Positions 62,678 through 64,000 of a stretch of DNA of 64,000 nucleotides are shown here, piece by piece. Position 1 is the first letter of the stretch. Every line of letters starts with the position of its first letter. The translations under genes were made by a program, and so were the position numbers. The notes under the pieces are model-generated. The model was given only the letters and a program-made list of their open reading frames with translations, was not told the origin of the DNA and did no database searches. Origin of the DNA: Segatella albensis DSM 11370 = JCM 12258 (GTDB taxonomy: Bacteria; Bacteroidota; Bacteroidia; Bacteroidales; Bacteroidaceae). Location of the stretch: positions 248,001 to 312,000 of the forward strand of contig NZ_AUFP01000002.1 in the NCBI RefSeq assembly GCF_000426565.1, read 5' to 3'.

Positions 62678-64000
62678 ACCTTCTCTTTGTTTATGCTATA
62701 GCCAATGCCCTTGAAAGCCTCTTCAAGCATCTTTTGTGATTCCTTCTCTCGTTGCATCAGTTCTTTCATTTCCTGCTGAATGCGAGCCATCTCCTTGGGA
62801 TAGTCTATCTCCAAATCGTGGTCGATGAACTCGATGTATTTGCTTGGCACCAACGTCCAATTGTTCTGCTCAATCTCGTCAATGCTCACGCTACGATATA
62901 GCTCAGGTACAGCAAAGTTGTTGCCGTCTGTACCCTCCGACTGCCACTGATGATAGATGTCTGCCACGCGTTGAATCTGCTCCGTAATGAGGCGCACCTT
63001 TTTCTTTTGTTCGCCCTTAACTGGGTTCTCCTTCCATTGGCGCAAATCCATAAAGAGTATTTCGTGTTCCCTGTTGCGGAGTTGACGACCATGATACTTG
63101 CCACCCTTCTTGTTCTGATTGAGAATCCAGAAGGTGACGCTGATATCCGTAGTGATGAAAAGTTCTCTTGGCAAGATGATAATGGCTTCCACTTTGTCAT
63201 TCTCTATCAGTTTCTTTCGGATTTCAAGAGCATCTGTGTCGCCCAATGCACCATTGGCCAAAAGGAATCCAGCCACACCCGAAAGAGGTTTCAGGTGAGA
63301 AAGCATGTGAAGAATCCACGCATAGTTGGCATTACTCTCTGGAGGAGTGGCGTAGTCTGTCCAACGAGAGTCATTCTTCAAGTTATCATTATACCAGCCT
63401 TTCAAGTTGAAAGGAGGATTTGCCATGATATAGTCGAAATACAATCCCTTATGCAGGTCGTTGGTGAAAGTGGAATCGCTTTCCGAACCCAGATTATGAC
63501 TGATGCCACGCAAAGCGAGGTTCATCTTTGCCAAACGATAGGTGGCAGCCTCTTTCTCTTGTCCATACACATTGATACGACTGATGTCGCCTTGTTTGGC
63601 TTTCACCAAGTCGGTGCTTTGAATGAACATACCTCCCGAACCACAGCAAGGATCATAAAGAGTGCCGTCGAATGGCTCGATAACAGTAGCGATGAGCTGA
63701 ACAACATCATGAGGTGTATAGAACTCTCCCTCTTCCTTGGTAGCATTTACGGCAAACTCCTTCAAGAAATATTCATATACGCGGCCTATCAAGTCCTTCT
63801 CTTCTCCAAAAGTCTTGTGGCTTATTTTGTTGACCTCGTCCACAATCTTCTTCATGTCATTGGCTCCAAGATTGCGTTGGGTGAATGTACCCTCAACGAA
63901 ACAGCCCTTCAACGTAGGATTCGTTTCACCAATACTGCGAAGAGCCGTGTCAAGAGCCACATTAAGTTGTGGAGCTGCCGTGTTGATGATGGTTGACCAA
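62674..64000 (-). CDS. hsdM: Type I restriction enzyme, methyltransferase subunit, 5'-truncated by window edge
   Basis: The frame is open through the right edge, so the N-terminus is missing (…TIINTAAPQLNVALDTALRS is the first visible part). Visible motifs are the SAM-binding DPCCGSGGMF, the catalytic NPPF of N6-adenine methylases, and the GEFYTPHDVVQLI block. A GTG at 63960 is inside the conserved domain and is not the true start. With HsdS it methylates the recognition sequence. It is the first visible gene of the defence operon. Confidence 0.95.
   Translation of the reverse strand, partial: WSTIINTAAPQLNVALDTALRSIGETNPTLKGCFVEGTFTQRNLGANDMKKIVDEVNKISHKTFGEEKDLIGRVYEYFLKEFAVNATKEEGEFYTPHDVVQLIATVIEPFDGTLYDPCCGSGGMFIQSTDLVKAKQGDISRINVYGQEKEAATYRLAKMNLALRGISHNLGSESDSTFTNDLHKGLYFDYIMANPPFNLKGWYNDNLKNDSRWTDYATPPESNANYAWILHMLSHLKPLSGVAGFLLANGALGDTDALEIRKKLIENDKVEAIIILPRELFITTDISVTFWILNQNKKGGKYHGRQLRNREHEILFMDLRQWKENPVKGEQKKKVRLITEQIQRVADIYHQWQSEGTDGNNFAVPELYRSVSIDEIEQNNWTLVPSKYIEFIDHDLEIDYPKEMARIQQEMKELMQREKESQKMLEEAFKGIGYSINKEKV

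Noticed and set aside
1..64000. tRNA and rRNA genes, insertion sequences
   Set aside because: Nothing resembling a tRNA cloverleaf with a GTTCRANNC arm, an rRNA segment or a transposase gene was seen when reading through the window; a dedicated tRNA scan would settle the first.

Overview
The window looks like a chromosomal segment from a Prevotellaceae bacterium (order Bacteroidales, Prevotella/Segatella-like). The evidence is the Bacteroidetes-type promoters (-7 box TAnnTTTG, often with TTTG or TTTC about 20 bp upstream), a 2508-residue SprA/Sov type IX secretion translocon, CarboxypepD_reg/TonB-type outer-membrane barrels, a GG-leader radical-SAM peptide locus, meso-diaminopimelate dehydrogenase, carboxynorspermidine dehydrogenase, and the Bacteroidales-typical DUF4248 / HU / smalltalk / DUF5675 cluster. 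No rRNA, tRNA or CRISPR array was found. Genus-level placement is inference from gene content.

Layout. 1-4.7 kb: the 3' end of an outer-membrane barrel gene, then a minus-strand cluster (DUF5675, smalltalk, HU, DUF4248) headed by a Rep_3-like replication initiator with four 15-bp iterons and a palindromic operator. 4.7-5.8 kb: a gene-poor repeat region. 5.8-14.7 kb: a minus-strand radical-SAM RiPP operon (Cys-rich GG-leader precursor, RRE + rSAM + SPASM enzyme, outer-membrane barrel, C39-peptidase ABC exporter, truncated HlyD-like protein) and a divergent membrane TPR/HTH regulator. Near-identical direct repeats of about 200 bp bracket the operon. 14.8-51.9 kb: mostly core genome, namely SIMPL protein, a cell-wall/MscS operon, nadB, sprA-ruvA, ddh, FMN-binding protein, GH5 enzyme, C1B peptidase, dxs-trkA-trkH, an ATPase/DUF4435 pair resembling PARIS, EamA transporter, metY-cysK, nhaD, a carboxynorspermidine dehydrogenase-recA operon and dnaK. 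52-64 kb: a minus-strand defence island (hsdM, DUF1016 nuclease, hsdS, RloC-like zinc-hook ATPase, hsdR, abiH) followed by a decayed AlbA_2/schlafen-type gene; hsdM runs off the right edge.

How parts work together. In the RiPP operon the precursor would be bound through the RRE of the rSAM enzyme, modified on its Cys/Thr/Ser-rich core, cleaved after Gly-Gly by the C39 domain and exported. The periplasmic adaptor is truncated here, so either the cluster is crippled or an adaptor encoded elsewhere is used. The defence genes overlap or are separated by no more than 16 bp from hsdM to abiH and form one transcription unit. An anticodon-nuclease-like toxin, a PD-(D/E)XK nuclease and an abortive-infection protein are thus coupled to a type I restriction-modification system.

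The most notable points are: the direct-repeat-flanked RiPP cassette with its truncated exporter; the rep/iteron module with a perfectly 10-bp-phased repeat array beside the HU promoter; a candidate structured small RNA behind cysK with a canonical promoter; the PARIS-like pair; and the composite type I R-M island.
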